A DNA stretch of 64,000 bases from Bidens hawaiensis (lineage: Eukaryota > Streptophyta > Magnoliopsida > Asterales > Asteraceae): NCBI GenBank assembly GCA_021521415.1, contig JAIQDT010001939.1, positions 62,001 through 126,000 on the forward strand, given 5' to 3'. The notes beneath the pieces were generated by a model that did no database searches, had not been told where the DNA came from, and saw only the letters and a list, made by a program, of their open reading frames with translations. Shown here one piece after another: positions 46,301 through 63,619 of the stretch. A program made the translations under genes and the position numbers. How positions within the stretch are numbered: the first letter of the stretch is position 1; the number at the start of each line of letters is the position of its first letter.

Positions 46301-47809
46301 GGTACAATAATTTGTAATACTACGCACATGTTTCAGATTTTTCAATTGGCGGGAGTCTGTGTATAATGTATTTATCTTTAAGTTTAGAACTCCTAATTTG
46401 CTTAGAAATTGCAATGTTGATCGGAAGACACTGGGTATAGTGTGTAACTTCTAATATCTAGAATCACTATACATGATATATGTTGCTTAAGGAAGACACT
46501 TGTTAGGTTAACTGGATACGTATACCCCAAACTAACTACATAAAGAGTAGAAAGCCTACTAACCTTCATGACGATTGATGGTGTAATATTCAGCTGTTTC
46601 TTCTCTGTATACCCCTGGATGGTATACCCTTTTACCATAAGTCTTGCAGCCCACATTGTTTCTTATTGTAGTAAAGGCCACACAAGAACAATTTTTCCAA
46701 CATATTCTTTGGCAGTCATATAAGTTATATCTTTCATCATACACAGATTCATCCACATAAGTTACATAACTATTATAAAGATAGTGCTCATCTCTTTTTG
46801 ATGACCCAATGTAATAATTTTTCCTGCATTTTACGTTTTCAAGCTCATCTTCAGCGCAGCCAGGAGGGTCATTAATGAAGCGGCAGTGGATGTCTAAGTG
46901 TAGAGGTGAACCCTGAAGCTGACCATCTTGATGAATCTTCAGAGCTGGATATGATTCGTATGTTCTTGTTAAATATGTGAAGGATTGCTCAGCCTCATTA
47001 GAAACATAGCCGAAGCGGATATCTAGACCAGAAGATTGTAGATGAGTATTTTCAAAGTAACCATTCCGCCAAGGTCCACTCGCCCAGTGGACATTCCCTT
47101 GCCTCAGAATGACCATTTGACCTGTTCCATTGAGGTCTAATGTAAATAACCCTTGGGCCGGTAGCTCATCGTTCCGCCAAGAAGTCAGGGACCATCTGTG
47201 CCCGGTCTTGAGATTAATCCCCAATTTCATTCCGGGTAGAAGCGTGTCTGTCGGGTAATCAAAGCTTTGCCATAATACCCGCTTAACAGACCCATCTGGA
47301 TGCAGCTCCCGAAGCACCAAATTCCCTGAATCCAACAGTGTAACACTTGCGTTGCGTGTTGCTAGTGGAGTTGGATTGAAGAGATCAAGAACATTGCCTG
47401 CACTAGATAAAATGCTCAACGTTCCATTAACATCTATTATGAGCTTTCCGTATATATCACGGATCGGATTGTTTCTGTTTGCCACCCAAACTGCGTCCTT
47501 AGGCGCCGTCTTACTAGAGTAGTCGTACCAATAATAAGGATATCTGAATCGGTTGTAGTGGATGAGTTGCCTTAATTCATCTTGACAAGAGGATTTGATT
47601 TGATTGTTTCTGTAGAATACCCCTAGATAAGGATTCACCATAGTTCCAAAACTAAAGAACTTCAAAGTGAAGACCTTGTTTGATGAGATCAATTCGTCCC
47701 AGTCCTTGAGCTCTTGACCTTGATGTAAGGTATCAGTTTCTGAATAGCAAGGATTGCTGAACAAACAACAAAGTAAAGTGATGAAGAGGGAAAGGCTTTC
47801 GTATGCCAT
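43341..47809 (-). CDS. G-type lectin S-receptor-like serine/threonine-protein kinase (RLK copy B), intact
   Basis: Seven exons (47809-46564, 46238-46092, 45036-44843, 44490-44280, 44203-43966, 43881-43731, 43664-43341), all with GT-AG borders and compatible phases, encode 836 aa. A signal peptide (to about residue 23) leads into a bulb-type lectin domain ([32 protein letters not shown]). An S-locus-glycoprotein region (WSLTSWRND) and a PAN/apple domain ([19 protein letters not shown]) follow. Exon 2 gives the transmembrane helix after a Lys-rich run. The kinase has GKGGFGEV (520-527), Lys541 in VAVKRL, HRD (636-638), DFG (656-658) and YMPPEY, all catalytic residues present. Family members sit in the plasma membrane and signal in defence, self-recognition or symbiosis; the ligand here is unknown. 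It is the only undamaged copy in the window. HRD makes it an RD-type kinase. Confidence 0.96.
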
Positions 47810-47859
47810 TGTTTTAGGATAGACAAATCCCCTTCGCTAGCTCTGGGATGAAAGTGATC

Positions 47860-48058
47860 ATATATATATAGGGGAAGGTTACTGTACAAATGAAATTAAC
47901 ATGCTAAACGTGATAATCAAGTAGAGTAATTTTATATACAAGTAGAGTAATTATCATAGAGTATATATAATTACTCTACTTGATTCTCACGTTTAGCACG
48001 TTAATTTCATTTATATTTGATTCAAACCATATATCCATCCCCTATATATATATATATT
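47860..48058. mobile_element. Palindromic MITE in the RLK copy B promoter
   Basis: TA-rich ends flank inverted arms. The left arm holds AATGAAATTAACATGCTAAA and AATCAAGTAGAGTAATT; the right arm is their inverse (AATTACTCTACTTGATT, TTTAGCACGTTAATTTCATT). It starts about 50 bp upstream of the ATG. Copies A and C have no such insertion, so it is specific to B. Confidence 0.85.
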
Positions 48059-48098
48059 AATGGTGGTGATTGTATGAAAATTCTTGGCAACTTCTCAC

Positions 48099-48107
48099 TT
48101 GACTCAA
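48099..48107 (-). promoter_or_regulatory. Conserved TTGACTCAA motif displaced from RLK copy B by a MITE
   Basis: Same word as in copies A and C, but 290 bp from the ATG. Subtracting the about 200-bp MITE gives about 91 bp, close to the 72-75 bp in the other copies. Confidence 0.45.
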
Positions 48108-48854
48108 TTAGTCAGCATAAATAGACAATATCTGAAAGGGATGTTGATGTATAATTGAACGAAGTGCCTTGTTCATTCCCTTCAAATTCCACCCTATCAT
48201 GATAAGAACCTTGTATGGACCGCATAAATACTCATTATGCAAATCCAGGACTATTTTTCATTTTCATTTTTTTTTTTTTCAGTTTTGAATGTCAACATAA
48301 ATATCTAGTTTGGTTGAATTGGTGTAAATTCAAGTTCATGTAATTTCTGGTAGTGATGGTGTCTCTCCAGGTTGTGGAGAGCGTACGCTTTGTTTTTGGT
48401 GTGTTTATAAATGTTACGGTTAAAGAAAACAAACTTGATGCATAGAATTAGAAAAAATAGTGGAAAATGTGATTTTCACAATCGTTTGACAAATAGTTGT
48501 ATGTAATTGTGATTGGTATAAGTTTGCGTTCTACCAAGTGAGACCTTTGCAGTTTGACAAATAGCTGTATGTAATTGTGATTAGTAGAACTGTAGAACTT
48601 TGCATTCTACCAAGTGAGAACTTTGCAATGAGCTAAATTGTGTTTAAAACAATGTTGTAAAAGTAGGTTTTCGAGACCGAGTACTTCCCGAGTACTCGCT
48701 ACAAGGTATTTCGCCGAGGCGAGTTTCTTTAATTCCGCCTAGTTACTAATAATTGATTAAATGTGGTCAACCTTAGTCAAAATCGCATCTAGTCAGTGGA
48801 CTTAAGGCCGATTTTGGCTTAAAAAAATAAAACGTAACTCGTATTTCTTTAATA
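48108..48854. other. 5' flank of RLK copy B and spacer
   Basis: Shares AAGGGATGTTGATGTAT and TTATGCAAAT with the copy A flank. A 70-bp near-duplicate (GACAAATAG(T/C)TGTATGTAATTG...) lies at 48487 and 48557. The word CGAGTACTCG recurs at 48688 and, as CCGAGTACTC, at 50162-50195. No gene. Confidence 0.5.
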
Positions 48855-49980
48855 TCTATAATATATATATATAAACGAAGACATAAAAATCCTACGTGTC
48901 GCGATGTGGTCGCTCCCCCTTTTTTTGGAGTCACCAGATTTGCTTGATTTTTAAATGGAGGCTTCTCATGCATTTGACCCAAATTCATGGGTATGGGTCT
49001 TACCAAACTCAGATATTCCTTAAACGGGTTATAACTTCTCATTAAATTAAAAATTACTCTCACCAAATTATTTATGTAAAAATCCTATAAAATAGGATAT
49101 AATAAAAAATAATATCTTATTTATTTTAAAAAAGATATATATATTATTTAAATTAAAAAACCAATCTGATAGTAAAAAAATTAAATGGGTCTTGAGTTTC
49201 ATCAAACCATAAGTATGTTATTAACTTTCATAAATATTATTTATAATTAAAAACCAATTTCATAGTAAAAAAATAAACGGGTCTTGGGTCTCATCAAAAC
49301 CATATAGCTTTTAAACTGAGTTATAACATCTCATTTATTTGTGAAACAATTTATCATCAAACCATAAGTATATTATTAATTTTCATACAATAACAAAATA
49401 TATATTAAAAACCATAAGTATATCATTAACTTTCATACAATAAAACAATATATATTAAAAAAATAAATAAATAATAGAACAAATAATATAAAACAACCCC
49501 CGTAATACGGGGTCGCTCCCCATTTTTTTAGAGTCACCAGATTTGCTTGATTTTTAAATGGAGGTTTCTCATGCATTTGACCCGAATTCACGGGTATGGG
49601 TATTATCAAACCCAGATATATTTTAAACGAGTTATAACATCTCATTAAATTAACAACTAATCTCACCAAATATTTGATACAAAAATCCTATAAAGTAGGA
49701 ATATACTAAAAATTAATATCTGATTTATTTAAAAAAAGATATATGTTATTTATAATTAAAAAACCAATTTTATAGTAAAAAAATAAACGGGCCTTAAGTC
49801 CCATCAAACTCATATAGCTTTTAAACCGGGTTATAACATCTCATTAATTTGTGAAACAATTTAATATCAAACCATAAGAATATTATTAACTTTCATAAAA
49901 TAAAAAAAAATAAAAAAATAGATATATATTAAACATAAATAATATACAAAGACCTTCGTAATACGGAGGATAAAAACTAG
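48855..49980 (+). mobile_element. Non-autonomous Helitron(s), two fused units
   Basis: Starts TCTATAATATATATATATAA and ends CCTTCGTAATACGGAGGATA followed by AAAACTAG|T. Two copies of the family body (GAGTCACCAGATTTGCTTGA, CTCATGCATTTGACCC) lie at about 48928 and 49531. At 49498-49515 a 3' hairpin (CCCCCGTAATACGGGG) runs straight into a second body, so the inner junction is recombinant. The same family forms the array at 59091-61650 in the opposite orientation. Confidence 0.78.
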
Positions 49981-51023
49981 TTAAAGAATAAATATCAATG
50001 TTTTACTTAATGACTAACAATTTTTAGAATAATTTATTATTTAAATATGTATTTCTTTTATTTATATTAATGTTTACCTATTTTGTTATAAATATTAGTA
50101 AATTTATGATATTCGACATATATATAATATCCAAAAATCAATTTTCTTTATATTTACCATGTCCGAGTACTCTTCGAGTACTCCCCGAGTACTCCAAGTA
50201 CACCCAACTCCCCAGTCGGCCGCCTAGGGTCCGCCTAGCGACTTTTGCAACCTTGGTTTAAAATAGAGTTAAGATGAATAAGACGTCGATGATGAAATAG
50301 TGTGTCGAAAAAAAAGTTAAAAATATGCATCTCACATGCTTAGATAAATAAATAAATAAAAGACACTCCAAAATAAAAAATAAATTTACTCAAACACATA
50401 TACCGACTTAAAAAAACAAACAATAATATCGTGTGCTCAACTTTTACGAGTAAATTTTAAAACAACCTGACACAACAAGAAAATCTTGAAATTTTATCGT
50501 CAAAAATTCATACAATGATAAAAAAAATGTGTACAAAACTAATATAAATAATCACATAAGCAAGATATAAAAACATTTCATGATTTTCCTTTTAACGGTC
50601 AATAAACAAAAAATTGCATAGATATTTTGTACGGGGTGACCCAATGGTAAAAGGTCACCACCAACTCGTCTAACCCAGCTATACAGAGCCTTAAGCGCCT
50701 CCAAGTTATCTCCGGTTCCGGGGAAAACCCACCGCCTGAAGGTCCACCTGTGGTAAAACCCAGACGCCCTCACCCCCAGGATGGAACTAGAGATCACAAG
50801 GATCTCAGTCTTTTTTAATTGAGCCAGTCATGCCTCTCTAAAGTGTAGTCAGTAAGGTTTGAACTTGAATCTCCATTGACATTATCATGATGATTTACAC
50901 ACATTTTAAAATTTGAGCATTCTTAATTAAACGCAGTATAAAATAGTTATAACTAAACCACAAATCCACAACGATGAACTTGCTAGAAACACACATCAAG
51001 GTACAAGATACATAGTTGGAAAG
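49981..51023. other. Spacer 3' of RPN11 with a SINE-like repeat
   Basis: 50638-50875 has tRNA-like boxes (GTGACCCAATGGTAAAAGG and, near the end, GGTTTGAACTTGAATCTCC) and a C-rich middle. I read it as a SINE-like or other Pol III-derived repeat with low certainty. The rest is AT-rich with no gene. Confidence 0.35.
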
Positions 51024-55331
<4,308 letters not shown>

Positions 55332-55958
55332 TTTTCCGATCACAGTTTTTGATTTCTTTTCTTTGGAAACAAGATAGATAGATGAATATGATGATTTGCA
55401 AATTGGTATTTAGACTAGCATATGTTTCATTTGTGCCCATTCTTCTTTGTTTTAGTTTAGTATTAGTCCTTCAGGTTCATGCAACTTTGAAGTTTCTGAT
55501 GGGCCCGTATCTTTATAATATACTTACTTAATGACAGAGGTGCACATTCCAGGTAACTAACTGATAACAAATTAATTATTTGGCGGGAAATGACCGGTTA
55601 GAATGGTTAATCGGATCAGGTACTAACCGGTTTTGGAACAAGAAACCCTTGCCCGGTATACCTGGTTTCGGGTATATCCGAACCGGATAACCGGAAAAAA
55701 ATGGGTTCTTTTATAAAATAATAAAAAAACGGTTAACTGGTTTTAGAAATCAATAATATAAACTGGTTTATAATCGGCGGTTAGTTACGTGTATAAACCA
55801 GTTAGTAGTGGACCGGTTACCGGTTAGCGTGCGCACCCCTACTTGATGATAGTTGATAGATTATGGCACAAAAGATTGAGGTGCATTATTTACAAATATA
55901 GTTACTAGAAAATTTTAATGTGTAGCCACTTGTGTATTTTATCAAAATATTAAATGTT
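55332..55958. other. RPN11 5' leader, promoter side and spacer
   Basis: 55332-55440 is probably leader (AAGAAAAGAAATCAAAAAC on the coding strand). 55580-55850 has repeated CCGGTTA and AACCGG words and looks like an old low-complexity repeat. No further gene. Confidence 0.4.
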
Positions 55959-55959
55959 A

Positions 55960-56300
55960 GTTTATAGTGGGCAATGCTAAGCCTCATGTTGAGAGGAAAG
56001 TTGTTTCCTTGGGTGGGATGGTAGTGCATGGGGCTCTTGTTAATCGTGTTTTCTCCCTTCCTATCGTGACTGTTAAAAGCATATCTCATAGTTGTTGTAT
56101 GGTGTTTGCCCAAGTCTTAACAATTGTTCTAGGTAAAGTGGTGGCTATGCTAGAATCTGTTGAGGTGTGGGTGAAGCTTTTGCTATTACCACGTTGCACA
56201 TTGCGAGTTTGTAGGTCTTCTAACCGTCAGGAGCGTAGGTTTGGTAATAGGAATCTCTTGAATGTCATAGTATTCAACGGTCGTTGGCAGCATGGGGGTG
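55960..56300 (+). pseudogene. Plant reverse-transcriptase-like ORF remnant (non-LTR type)
   Basis: The open plus-strand stretch AKPHVERKVVSLGGMVV ... VKLLLLPRCTLRVCRSSNRQ, then ERRFGNRNL, resembles the region upstream of the RT domain in a plant retroelement family (usual form: LLLFPRCTL.V, NRQERRSGNRKS). Only this portion is recognisable, and downstream the frame is lost. Confidence 0.55.
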
Positions 56301-57949
56301 TAAATGGTTTCACTGAGCTTTTTTATCGCTTTTTGCCCTACCCTTGGGTGTGACTATGGGTCGTGATGAACACAATGATCTAACAGGAAAGATTCCGAAC
56401 AAAGAGAACAACGAACTCAAGCCCTAGATCTAACGACTTCTCAACAATATGAATGAAATGAAGAGAAAGAAACTGAATTGTGTTAATTAAAATTTATCTT
56501 TGATGATGATCTTGTGCTAAAAGCCCAATCGGTTCCAAGCCCATCAGTTGCTCCAGGCCCACTTAGCATCCAATTGAAGTCCAACTCACATGAAAAATAA
56601 AACAATTGAATTGCATTAGATATTTATATATACAATTTCGGGAGACTTAGGCTATAGTTGGTTGTTTGTACATTACGCTTGAATGATTGTAACCAAAAGT
56701 ATGGCTTCTGCGTGTGGTCTGTTACGTGGTTACTTGATGACATGTATCCATTAACTTTCCACATGTGTGGTCGGATGTTGGGTATTCAGATGTTATCTTT
56801 GGGAATTCAAACCAGAAAGAGAAATAAACCTCATCTTCATCTTTCTTTCCTTGTCTCATCTTGATTGTGCTTTTGGTGTCGCTTATCAGTTCTCGATTGC
56901 TGTTTCTATGTGTTGCCGGGTCCTAGGCGTCCACAATATGGAGGCACACGACGGTATGATCTTTCGTTGAGAGAGAAACAGAGTTGTTGCTTTGTCTTTG
57001 CCGGCGGCCGTCTATGGCAACGGCGGCATCGGATGACGACTTTCCTCACGGTTCATTTCTTCTCTGCTTCATCTGATTGTGCATTATGATGTTGTCACCA
57101 TTGCCAGGTCGACCACCGGAAGTCTCCATGGTTGAGGCAGTTCCCTGACCGGACCCTCTTATCTAGACAAAGAAACAGAGAACATCATAAATGAAAATGT
57201 GATTATGATGATGATCTGAGTCTATATCTGTTGGGTGATAAAGGGTATGATGATGAGCTTGGCCTTATCTGAACCTCCATAGTTTCTTTATGTTGATGAT
57301 GATACAAAACGACTATCTGGCTATGGTGATAGTTTATTATCTGAGCCTGCTTTTGTGATATATGTTTTTACATGGTTTTATTACTTAATTTGTGCTTCTC
57401 TTTTGGTTTTATTTGTGTCTCTGAATTCATTTTCCAAGTGCCATATTTCAATTGATATTCTTATGAGGAGAATGATGCTACCTAAATTTAACTTAGAACC
57501 ATATCAATTTTGCATACCATGATCAATATACTTAGTTTGACATAAAGTTTTTGTAGTATATTGCAACTTTGGAAGTGCAAGGATGAGATATTTTGTATAT
57601 ATATCCTTAAAGAGATGTGCTAAATTACTATGATGTTGTCATGAGGATGAGAAAGTTAACAATCAGGGCATTCACTAATCTTCGTCTTAGGTTCGTCAAC
57701 GCCATATAATGGGCTATGGTGTTGCAGTTGCAGATGACAAGGTTTGTTGTCCGCGGTGACAAAACACATAAGGTGGTTTCGCTTTTGTGCATAAAACTGT
57801 CAAATGTTATAAATGAATGAATGTTAATCAATGTCCTATTTTGTGGTAGCATTTGGGTTAATCACGTCTGATTTTGTGGTAGAATTTGGACATTGAGTAT
57901 TCAACTACGGTTTAACCCCTCCCCCGCAACGAGGGGTTCAAAAATCTAG
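56301..57949 (+). other. Unassigned region ending in a Helitron 3' terminus
   Basis: 57914-57949 is CCCCTCCCCCGCAACGAGGGG (hairpin; read with a 5-base loop) then TTCAAAAATCTAG|T, a Helitron end. The Helitron start is not recognised, so how much of 56640-57913 belongs to it is unknown. Small frames at 56658-57089 have no recognisable domain. 56510-56590 (AGCCCAATCGG, GGCCCACTTAGC) may be a retroelement fragment. Confidence 0.4.
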
Positions 57950-59090
57950 TTTAATACTAACAATGAACAAATATCTTCAACAGTTATTTTTTTTCTAAAA
58001 CTCATTAGACTAAGCCATCTCAATGTCATTCTCATACATATCTTGTTCTACTTTTACACCCTCAAATATTAACCAAATCCAGTTGATGTGTTTGGTTTGC
58101 CAATTTAAACTTGTTGACTTTCTTGAATTCTTGCCTTAATCATAGAAGAAAACACACTCGCACGTTATCCGAAAAAATGGTTAAAATTGATCATGAAATT
58201 GTATAGCTATAAGTTGTTAAAAATTGTGATATTAAACTGATCTTGATGTCTATCCTCTCATATCCCAAGTTTTCATTCAACATTTTTTTGGTTATAATTA
58301 ATTGTTCCAATAGCTAGCGTGTTCATTTAAACTAATTAAAGTCATCACCCCTTACTCTATCCGGTATAAAACACATTATAGATTTGTATTAGTTTAATGA
58401 GGTTGTTTAACGTGTGTCCTAAACACACATCTTAAAGCTAATGCTAATAGCTATACTAAATGTTTTATAGGTTTAATAATAACTTTCAACTTTCAAGTGT
58501 TATCGGTTTTTTTTTGTTATAACCTTTATTCAGAAAATATTCATACCTTAAACTTTGAATAATGTTGTAAAAAGGCTCATTTCAACATTGATAGAAACGG
58601 TTAATAGTGATTTAATTAATTATTAAAGTTTCTGTTTTGATAGAAGTGAATTAGCGACTGATCGGCTGAGAGCCAGTAAAAGGATTTTTATTTGAAAAAA
58701 AGCTAAAGGTAAATCTAAAATTGCACCTGGGGAAGCAAACCTACAATGAGTGTCGCGCTACCCCCATACTCGACATGAGTATGCCCGAATTTCGTCCTTT
58801 ATCGGATCTTTTTGCTGACAGCTATCATCAGTTTCTTAGTCCATCAGTTGTTTTGAAAACAATTACATCAAAAAAAATAACTCAGAAAGTTTATTGCATA
58901 GAATGATAATGTGTGTGAAGAGTTATATATATTTCATTACATGTAAACCTGAAAAAAGAAACCATTTAAAAATATGTTTATGGAGTTGTTCATTGATTCT
59001 TTTTAAGTGATTAATTAGTTAAATAATATAAAGCAGTAATATCTATATAAAAAATATATATCGTTTATTAAGAAGTGTATATATTATATA
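57950..59090. other. AT-rich intergenic DNA
   Basis: No gene or classified repeat seen. The small frame at 58721-58906 has no recognisable domain. Confidence 0.35.
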
Positions 59091-61650
59091 CTAGCTTTTA
59101 TCTCCCATCTTACAGGGATTTTACAATACTCGTTTATAATATTTGTATATTTTTTAGATTTTAATTTTATTTGTTGTACAGAATTTAATAAAATACCTAG
59201 TATTTGATGATGAAAGAGTTTCACAAATAAGTGAGATTTTATAACCCGATTTAAAAGTTATTTGGGTTTGATGAGACTCTTGACCCGCTTATTTTTGTTA
59301 CTATAAAGTTGTTTCTTAATTATAAATAATATTTTTAAAAAAATCATATAATAATTTTTAGTATATTCGTATTTTATAGGATTTTCACATCAATAATTTG
59401 GTGAGATTAATTTTTTATTTAATGAGATGTTATAACCCGTTTAAGGAATATCTGGGTCTAGTAAGACTCATACACGTGAATTCGGGTCAAATGCATGAGA
59501 AGTCTCTATTTACAAATAATGCAATCTAGTGGCTTGAGAGAATGTAGGGAGCAACAAGATAGTTTTTAATGGTTTCGTTTATATATATTACTAGGTTTTA
59601 TCCCCGTATTACGGGGGTTGTGTTATAATTATATTTTTTTGGATTTTAATTTTATTTATTGTAAGAAAGTTAATCATTTACTTACGGTTTGATGATTAAA
59701 GGTTTTCACATATAAATAAGATGTTATAACCCATTTAAAAACTATGGTTTGGTGAGACCCTGACCTGCTTATTATTCTTTTACTACAAGACTGTTTCTTA
59801 ATATAAATAATATTTTTTTCTTAAAAAAATGGATATTAATTTTTAGTATATCCTTATGTTATAGGATTTTCATATCAAATATCCGGTGAGATTATTTTTT
59901 AATATAATTAAATGTTATAACCCGTTTAAGGTTATCTTGGTTGGTGAGACCTATACCCATAAATTTGGGTCAAACGCACGAGAAGTCTTCATTTACAAAT
60001 AAAACAATCAAGTGACTTGAGAGAATGTAAGAAGCAACCAGAAAGCTTTTAAATGTTTCATTTATATATATTCAAGATTAAGATTCTTAGTTATATAGCT
60101 TTTTTTTCTTTTCCTTTTTTTCTTTCATTTTCCTTTTTTTTTTTTGCATTCAACATGTATTGTAATTTATTTACATCCTCACATGTTGTTTTACATTGTT
60201 CGTTGATAATATTTATATATTTTTTTGAATCTTAATTTTTATTGTAAGAAAGTTAATAATATATTTAGTATTTGATGATAAAAGAGTTTTATAAATAAAT
60301 GAGATGTTATACTGGTTTAAAAGCTGTCTGGGTTTAGTGAGACCCATGACACTTATTTTTTTACTATAAAATTGGTTCTTATTTATAAATAAATTTTTTT
60401 TAAAAAAAATAGATATTCTTTTTTAGTATAGCCCTATTTTATAAGATTTTCATATCAAATATTTGATAAGATTAATTTTTAATATAATGAGATCTTATAA
60501 CCCGTTTAAAGTCTATTTGGGTTTGGTGAGACCCATACATATGAATTCAGGTCAAATGCATGAGAAGTCTTCATTTAAGAATAAAGCAATTTGATGACTT
60601 GAGAGAATTAAGGGGCTTTCGTTTATATATATTTAAGACTAGTTTTTATCCCCCGTATTACGGGGGTTGTTTTATATTATTTGTTGCTAATATTTATTTA
60701 TTTTTTGAATTTTTATTTTTTTATTGTATAAAAGTTAATAATATACTTATTGTTTGATGATAAATTGTTTCACAAATAAATGAGATGTTAATACCTGGTT
60801 TAAAAACTATATGGGTTTGATGAGACCCAAAACTCGTTTATTTTTTTACTATAAAATTGGTTTTTTAATTATAAATAATACATATTTTTTAAATAAATCA
60901 TATATTAATTTTTAGTATATCCCTACTTTATATGATTTTTATATCAAATATTTGGTGAGATTAGTTTTTAATTTAATGAGATGTTATAACTCGCTTAAGA
61001 AATACCTGAGTTTGATGAGACCCATACCCGTGAATTCGGGTCAAATGCATGAGAAGCCTCTATTTAAAATTAAGCAAATCTGGTAACTCCAAAAAAAGGG
61101 GGAGCGACCACATCACGACACGTAGGATTTTTTTGTTTTCGTGTATTAGGGGGGTTGTTTTATCTTATTTGTTTATAATATTTATATATTTTTTAAATTA
61201 TTATTTTTTTATTGTACGAAAGTTAATAATATACTTATGGTTTGATGATATATTGTTTAATAAATAAATGAGATGTTATAAACTGATTTAAAAGCTATAT
61301 GGGTTTGATGAGACCCAATACACGTTTATTTTTTTTACTATAAAATTGGTTTTTTAATTATAAATAATATATAACTTTTTTAAATAAATCATATATTAAT
61401 TTTGGGTATATCCTTACTTTATAGGATTTTTAAATCAAATATTTGGTGATATTAGTTTTTGATTTAATGAGATGTTATAACCCTTTTAAGGAATATCTGG
61501 GTTTGGTAAGACCCATACCCATGAATTCGGGTCAAATGCATGAGAAGCCTCCATTTAAAAATCAAGTAAATCTGGTGACTCCAAAAAAGGGGGGAGCGAC
61601 CACATCGCGACACCTAGGATTTTTAGGTTTTCGTTTATATATCTTATAGA
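59091..61650 (-). mobile_element. Head-to-tail array of about five non-autonomous Helitron units
   Basis: The body block (GGTCAAATGCATGAGAAG preceded by ATGTTATAACCCGTTTAA) recurs near 59423, 59908, 60478, 60973 and 61469. Minus-strand 3' hairpins plus CTAG end units at 59091, about 59592 (CCCCGTAATACGGGG) and about 60641 (CCCCCGTAATACGGGGG). At 60641 the CTAG is followed directly by TCTTAAATATATATAAACGA, the next unit's 5' end. The first 5' end is at 61650 (TCTATAAGATATATAAACG). Confidence 0.82.
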
Positions 61651-63571
61651 TTAAGATATGAAGTTAGGCGAAGTTAATTAATAAGAAAGGTAATCATGCA
61701 ATCGCAAGCGTGTGAAAAATAAAGATAAAATTTGATTGTTTGCATGAGCGTTGAATTTTACTCGTGTTGTTGGTTATCGATTGAAATAAATATTTAGTTT
61801 GTTAATGAAATATGTTTTAGTAACATATACAGCAAAGATAGAGATAAATCAAAAGTTTATACCGATCACATAACCTTTAATTTCTACAACTAGCAGAAAA
61901 AAAAAACCCCATAAATTCTTAGTCAATACGTACAGGATAAAAGTCTCTAAATTTAACTTGAATTTGTGTAAAATACATTCGTATGTGACACAAAACGCTA
62001 ACATGGATGCTTACACACAATACCAAACAAATATAGATGGGGGGGGGGGGTCCAAAACGTCAGAGAAAACAGCCCCTCTAAACGTTTTGGGTGGGCTTTT
62101 GGGATTGGTAAGACCATGCATTATCAAAACTCTTTATATAGGGTATTGTGAGACACGTGGCGGTCCATCATTACTTATTCCCCCAATCTCTCTCACAAAC
62201 AATTGATGTTGCAACATTGTGTACACAACTTTAAAAGCCAAAATGTCACCCACAACCGGGGGGTGGGGGGGGGTGGGGAGGGAGGTAGGGGAGAGTTATG
62301 GGCCAAAACGTCACCCACAATGCTCAAACTACGCATAGTCTAATGATTGAAGGACTTTTTAACACTTCATTTTTTACGAAAATCCTAGTTGCTAAGTACT
62401 AGAACACCATGTGTCACAAAACGCTTAAGAATGAGGGTTACCACTATACATGGTCTAATATATGTGCGGAAACTGCGAGGACATTAACTTTTTCTTGAGT
62501 GAATGTCATGCATGCTTCTTTGCTAATACGAAAGCTAACTTATCAAAATTTTAATATCATAACTATAGGGCGTCTCAAAGAATTTATGTATCTCGGTGGA
62601 ACTGAAATAAAAAGGGCATGCAGACCCTATCGAGCAACGTAAGCTAATTTTTTTAAGCGACGTTAACGTTATAACAATAAGTATAACGGCTAACCGATAA
62701 TTCTTTAAGCTCTTCTAACATTCTTGATTACAAACTGAGATTTTTTTATTACATGCCTATTAATAGGAATATTGCTATTATCTAAAAACAAAATTAATAA
62801 TTATGTACAACTTTACACACTACAAGGTAGTACATTATACACATATTACAAACAGAAAAGAATAAAATTTCATATATCATATATAATGACCAAAAGAGTT
62901 AAACCGTTTGCCCTCACAATCTCACATGATACCATGATATAACTATTTAACTAAGTCAGTAAATGAAAGTAAAAGATAACTAGATGAGTACCGATATATC
63001 ACAATCTGACAATCATTTAATGATCATGATTTAAATCTTCAATCAATACACAAAGTCAAAAGGAAAAAAAATAAGATAAATAAATAAAACCTTATAATTA
63101 GGATTTTGGAGGTCACACTTAGACTGTGGGTAGTGGCTCGCAAAGGACGGGGCACGGTCCAGGTGGCCGGTGATGTGGCTTGCGAACACCATTACACCCA
63201 TCAAGTGGTTAGGGGCGCGGACGGCCCCCGTGGTCTGGACCACGAGGCTTGGTCAAGCTTTTGAGCAAGGGTTGACTGGGGGCGCGGTCAATGAACTGGG
63301 GGTGGGCAACCAAGCCCCACTATACCCTATGGAGCTTGATTGAGAGGCTTTATCCTGTGTCATGTCATCGCCTACGTGTCGGGTTTTGATTGACTCACTT
63401 GGTGCTCAACCAAGCTCCATTACCCTTAGCCTTATGATACGGTCGATACTCTTATATTCAATAATCAATAGCTTCTGGTTTTTTAGATGTCACAAGTAAG
63501 ATTTTGGAATTGCCTTTGGTCTCTCAATGTTTATGTAATTCAATGGACCACTGTACCGTGTATGTTTATCG
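61651..63571. other. Intergenic DNA with G-rich tracts and MITE-like fragments
   Basis: G-runs occur at 62039-62050 and 62258-62292 (GGGGGGTGGGGGGGGGTGGG-type). CATGGTCTAA and AGACCATGCAT words (62110, 62450) resemble a MITE terminus. 63120-63430 is an unusually GC-rich block (GGGGCGCGGACGGCCCCCG) that is probably transposon-derived. No supported gene. Confidence 0.35.

Positions 63572-63618
<47 letters not shown>
63572..63618. repeat. (ATT)n microsatellite
   Basis: About fifteen uninterrupted ATT/TTA trinucleotides. Confidence 0.97.

Positions 63619-63619
<1 letters not shown>

Noticed and set aside
48773..49669. Frames sharing SGQMHEKPPFKNQ (also at 61443-61649)
   Set aside because: The shared peptide is the translation of the Helitron body repeat. 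The copies are transposon shadows, not a gene family.
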